Part shown: positions 60,171 through 64,000 of the stretch, in pieces | Layout: the number at the start of each line of letters is the position of its first letter | How positions within the stretch are numbered: position 1 is the first letter of the stretch | From: Hypericum androsaemum | Taxonomy: Eukaryota > Streptophyta > Magnoliopsida > Malpighiales > Hypericaceae | DNA length: 64,000 nucleotides | Reading direction: 5' to 3' | Assembly: GCA_963995505.1 (NCBI GenBank) | Contig: OZ023190.1 | Span: 16,734,092-16,798,091 of the forward strand | The notes under the pieces: generated by a model | Seen by the model: only the letters and a program-made list of their open reading frames with translations | What the model was told of the DNA's origin: nothing | Databases searched by the model: none | Program-made: the position numbers and the translations under genes

Positions 60171-60327
60171 GCAAATTTTTTTATTTTTTTTTCTATAGAT
60201 ATTTTTGTTATTTTATTGACAAAAATCAAACATCAGAGACGTCGACATACATTTTACCAATAAATAAAATTTTTGAATATATTTAAACAAATTTCAAGAA
60301 TTATTGAATAATTTTTCCTATTAAAAA

Positions 60328-60980
60328 CTCAACGTTGGATAAAAAAAACTTAACCAACCGCGGTTTTGCGTTGGTGCATGCTCGATATTTGTCGGAGCTC
60401 GACATTTTTATTATAATCGGAAAGCGCTGTGCTTAATTAATTATAACCAGCTCCGTACCTTGTAGATGTTACTCGAAAATATATAATATTTTGCACCACT
60501 TACTTTAGTTTATTAGAGATTATTATCCTTGAAGAAAATGCATGGTCTATCATTTGACTGTACTGGCAAGTGTCGTCATCGTCAACAATTAGATGTTCTG
60601 AAGTGATGTTATAACTAATATATTGCCTATTTCGGGGACGTATAGAGTCTTTCTATGTTTATTTCATCAAGTCTAGACTGTGTTCAGTATGTATTTTTTG
60701 TAGGTGATAATTTTTCAATCTTGGGACCATTCATTGTTCATTGGGCTTTGGTTGCTGACTTCCATATAATTAGGTTATCAATTTTTTTTACCTTCCGACA
60801 CTAGGCATGTGTAATTATAGTTCCAGACATGGTCTTACAACTTCGCATCATAAACGTCTTTTTAATATGTTTTTACATTTATTAATGGTTATAGTTTAAG
60901 GAAGTAATTCAAGCATTTAAAAAATTTCAAATATAACTAACTATTTTTTAAAGGATTACAAATATGTAATTCGCTTGTTT
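60328..60980. other. AT-rich intergenic DNA, nothing recognised
   Basis: No coding or repeat structure seen. Confidence 0.5.
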
Positions 60981-60999
60981 CAGGCTTCGGCAAGAGTTT

Positions 61000-62971
61000 C
61001 GCTCTCTCCCCTTCCCATTCCCCTTTTTTTTCAAAATTCAAACCCCCCTTTTCACTCTCCCCCAAATTAACCCTAATTTTCCAATCTTAAAATCCCTGCC
61101 CGCCTTCTCAATCCCGAGCTTTCCACCATCGCCACCTCCCTCCTTCCACCGGTAGGAAGGTTGGGTGGTGACGGTGGACCTCCCATGGTGGGCCCGTCAT
61201 CTTCTTCCCTCGGTGGTCCTCCGATGTCCATTTTCATTGACAATCTTCCACCGTCGTGGAAGTGCATCGACCTCCGGAACCACTTCGAACCCCTTTGTTC
61301 GGTGGTGGATGTCTACTTAGCTGCCAAGAAATCGAAGCGGAACTCCAAGTTTGGCTTTGTGCGAATCCCTCCCCTTGATGATGCCGACTCCTTGATTCTC
61401 AAGACCAACGGCTCGCAGGTGGAGAATAAGCCGATCTTCGTGTCCAGAGCGAAGTTCGCACGGGGTGGCTCCAACTTCCAAGGCTCCCCTTGCGCCGCCC
61501 GTGCACCCTGTTCCGGTGGCTCCTGCGGTGGTTCGGCCTCCTTGGTGTCGGCCTCATATTCGCCCCTCTCTCTCCTCGGTGTGCACGGAGGCTCCCACGA
61601 TGACTACTCCTGATGAGCTACTGGACGACAAGCTGCTCCGCGGTGCGGCGGTGTCACTCCTTGACGCGGGCCTTACGTGCTCGGCCGAGGCTATGCAAAA
61701 TTGGGTAGTACTTTTGAAGCCTTTCTTCAAGGTAATGTGGAAAAATTTTGTGCTGCTGTAGGTTGTCCTGTTCAGTGTGTTTCGTCTGTCGCTGCCACTT
61801 TTGATTCGCTTGTCGCACCCCATGTTGCTGAGTTGTCCTCGTTCCCCGAAGCGGGTGGTTTGGTGGTGTCTTCTGCTGCCTTGGTTGATGGAGCTCTGGG
61901 GGTGGTTGATGGGTCGCAGTTGGTAGATGGGCACTCGTAGATGCTGCCCTGGGGTGCTCTCGGTTTGGTGGCAACCCCAGTGCTTGCGAAAGCATCGCCT
62001 GCGGATGGATGTTTGGCAGACGGAAAGCAAATGCTTGCCGATGGTTATTTGCAGTCAGACGATGGGCAGCCGCTTGCTGCTTCTTGTGTCGTGCTTATTG
62101 GTTCGGGTGAGCGGTGGTGGGTGTGCAACCTCTTGCTACTCGTTCTGATGTTGTTTTGCAGGGCCCTATGGAGGTTCTGTAGTTGCCTACTGCTCCAGAG
62201 GTGGAGACGCAGATGCTTACAGACACGTCGTTGTCTGTTGCTTTCGATATGGAGGCTTAGCTTAATCAGATCCTTGACGACGTGGATGAAGGGCAACACA
62301 TCGCTGCTGGTTCGTCCGCAACGCCCCTGACTTTTACAGAAGTGGTGGTTAAGAAGGTCAGACAACGACGTTCATTTCAGCCAATCCCGAAGCGCTCGAG
62401 TTACCGAGTTAGGAAGCTCACGAGTAAAGCCGTTGCTCTGATGCAATCTCCGATGCAGAAACTGAAGAAATTGTCCCTAGATAAGCCTTTGCCGACTCTG
62501 GGCCTTTGCTCGATGCTGGCAGCTTTGGAGGAGCCCGAGGCTACTCTTCAGGAGGAGATCTCGGCAGAGGCATGGCAGCTTGCAATTGTATCTGGTTTCT
62601 CTTGGGAGGAGGATGTCTCTTTTATTCTCCAAGTGATTAAAGATGTGGCGTTTTGGTCTTTTGATCCTCCTTGATTTTGGCTGCAGGCTGGTAGTTAGAA
62701 TAGGTTTCTGCTCTTTGGTTCTGGTCCTGCTTTGATTGCTGCACTTTGGTTCGATACACTTTGGTTCTTGGATGTATGCAGGGGTGGTTGTGGTCCTTTT
62801 GTTGGTGTTACATTTAGAATTTGTGCTAGATAGTGCTTATTTTTATTTTTTCTTAGATATGTGTTTATCTACTACCTTAGGTGCTGGGTGTTGTACGCTG
62901 TGTACAATCCGATATAATTACTCTATATTTATTTTTTGGCGGGTTTAATACAACTTTACTTATAAAAAAAA
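61000..62971 (+). mobile_element. LINE-like relic: ORF1 with RRM, no reverse transcriptase
   Basis: A GC-rich 5' part with an RRM-encoding frame is followed by degraded coding sequence, a T-rich 3' UTR and a terminal A8 run (62964-62971). RRM-bearing ORF1 proteins of this form are known from plant LINEs. No reverse transcriptase or endonuclease follows. The left end is uncertain and no target duplication was found. An alternative is a degraded host RNA-binding gene. Confidence 0.5.
61185..62674 (+). pseudogene. RRM-containing ORF1-like gene, frameshifted
   Basis: From an ATG at 61185 an RNA-recognition motif begins at once: RNP2 is IFIDNL and RNP1 is KFGFVRIP, with the usual beta-alpha spacing and the end marked by KPIFVSRAKFARGG. 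The frame closes at 61611-61613. Coding-like sequence continues in other frames (DDKLLRGAAVSLLDAGLTCS, then STFEAFLQGNVEKFCAAVG), and a last frame (62282-62674) is basic, then acidic (EEISAEAWQLAIVSGFSWEE). At least two frameshifts and a stop separate the parts. RRM identity is firm. Origin as a LINE ORF1 is inference. Confidence 0.55.
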
Positions 62972-63315
62972 GATATACGTAGGTACACCAATGTAAAGAT
63001 GAACTGGTGGTGGTGAATTTTAGGAATGGGATGGGACACCAAACTAATTTTTTTACTTGTCTGGTTAGTTGGGCCATAAGAACCATTAACATACAAATAA
63101 TGAGTTTAATCCGTAATTCCGTTTTAGTCTAACAACTTTAAATTATCACCAACTTCCCAACTCCCTTCTTCAATTCAGTGCACCAAACGAAAAGAATGTA
63201 GCAAACATTGGTTCAAATCCAAGAAAACCCAATTAATCATCCTAATCTCTCATGTCCCGAGCCGTTTTTACGACGATTAAATATTGACAGTGTGGTGTTA
63301 TTTTTGCAAGATATG
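62972..63315. other. Intergenic DNA, nothing recognised
   Basis: No coding or repeat signal. Confidence 0.45.
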
Positions 63316-63476
63316 TATTTCTATCGGGATACTCTTTTCCTACTACACTCTTTCCCCTTGGATTTTGGTGTAGTAAGATTTTGACGAGATCGGCAGTTAC
63401 AATCTTGTATAATTCTATGACAGGAAGAATACCACACTAAGTAGATTATATATACCATGACATTTTTAATAATATA
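63316..63476 (+). repeat. Dispersed repeat, copy 2 (partner at 740-893)
   Basis: It resembles 740-893 in order and orientation, including GATTTTGGTGTAGT, GATCGGC, GAATACCACACTA and TATATACCAT. See copy 1 for interpretation. Confidence 0.45.
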
Positions 63477-63885
63477 TACCTTTAAAAATCATATAAACAG
63501 ACTAAGTCGTTATAAATTTATGTTTTTAACTCTTAATTGCTTATACAACGGACTTGTTATTTTGTTGGACATATATTTTTGTGAGACAACTTGGTCTGGT
63601 TCCTTCTTGTCGCCGCATAAGTTAAGCCAATGAGTGTTCAGCTAATTTAATTTTGCTTATATTGGAAGATTAAGTGTCGTTTAAGCTTAGACGTGTACAA
63701 GTAATTCGCATCGGGGTGATGTGACATTGTACTGTGAATGTTCTCCTGATGGTCCGTGCGTCTAATTGAAGCTATTGCATCATATGCAATAATAAGGCTA
63801 TACATAAATTGACTAACAACCCGGATATGTGCAATTAATGGCATACATGCATATATGATTATGGATGTTTAAACTTTAATATTAG
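63477..63885. other. AT-rich intergenic DNA, nothing recognised
   Basis: No coding or repeat signal found. Confidence 0.45.
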
Positions 63886-64000
63886 GAAAAAGTCCACTTT
63901 AGTACCCTGTGGTAAAAAACCGACCAATCGAGTCATACTTATTCCAATTAACATCAAAAAGGTCCTCGGGCAGCTGCCCGGACTACGTGGCCAGCCACGT
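63886..64000 (+). mobile_element. Possible left end of another Mutator-like element, cut by window edge
   Basis: GGAAAAAGTCCACTTTAGTACC followed by CCTGTGGT has the style of plant MULE termini seen at the other two elements (GGAAAAATTA...). The partner end would lie outside the window, so this cannot be confirmed here. Confidence 0.3.

Larger units (their letters stand above)
55936..60318. mobile_element. Mutator-like element 2 (Pack-MULE candidate), interrupted by a hAT
   Basis: A perfect 9-bp target duplication TATTAAAAA flanks the element (55927-55935 and 60319-60327). Terminal inverted repeats start GAAAAAATTACT on the left and, reversed, GGAAAAATTATT on the right. They continue through a shared TTTAAATATATTCAAAA and CGACGTCTCT-like string for over 100 bp. 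The left repeat is split after 28 bp by the hAT element (55964-59221) and resumes at 59230. Without the hAT and its duplication the element is about 1.12 kb. Its interior (59400-60170) is GC-rich and gene-like, with no transposase. Terminal repeats are related to MULE 1. Confidence 0.78.

Overview
The window is nuclear DNA of a flowering plant, probably a eudicot. The basis is intron-rich genes with plant-type splice sites, six recognisable plant gene models, AT-rich intergenic DNA and a dense mix of plant transposons (copia, Tat/Athila-type gypsy, tRNA-derived SINEs, a LINE relic, Mutator-like elements, a hAT and MITE-like repeats). There is nothing bacterial, no CRISPR array and no convincing tRNA or rRNA gene. 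The species cannot be fixed from sequence alone.

Layout. 1-18.3 kb is repeat territory. It holds a nearly complete copia element (929-8243, target duplication TAATG) in reverse orientation, a second copia relic (about 11.0-12.5 kb), two SINEs, a MITE-like element with internal tandem repeats, a degraded gene fragment and a gypsy LTR relic that still has its primer-binding site. 19.6-28.0 kb is a gene island. It contains a DENR-type translation factor (minus strand), a TMEM258/OST5 oligosaccharyltransferase subunit transcribed divergently from it, and the WD40 chromatin gene MSI4/FVE. I rebuilt all three exon by exon and every junction keeps frame. 29.9-37.2 kb is a non-autonomous Tat/Athila gypsy element (target duplication ACCGC) that carries gag and protease but no reverse transcriptase or integrase. 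38.5 kb has a small intronless gene of unknown function, and 42.1-43.7 kb an intronless PAO5-type polyamine oxidase. 49.6-53.7 kb is a 17-exon beta-galactosidase of family GH35 on the minus strand, with a SINE in intron 6.

46.6-64 kb holds DNA transposons around and beyond the beta-galactosidase. Two Mutator-like elements with long related terminal inverted repeats appear to carry different captured gene pieces (Pack-MULE candidates). The second was hit inside its left terminal repeat by a 3.26-kb hAT transposon that has a perfect 8-bp target duplication. A LINE-like ORF1 relic with an RRM domain lies at 61-63 kb.

The genes do not form a pathway. They are independent housekeeping or developmental genes: translation re-initiation, N-glycosylation, histone binding and flowering control, polyamine catabolism, and cell-wall galactose release. 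I did not find a clearly new biological system. The best leads are the nested MULE/hAT, the Pack-MULE family, the pol-less gypsy element, the oddly eroded 5' LTR of an otherwise young copia insertion, and the uncharacterised 146-residue gene.
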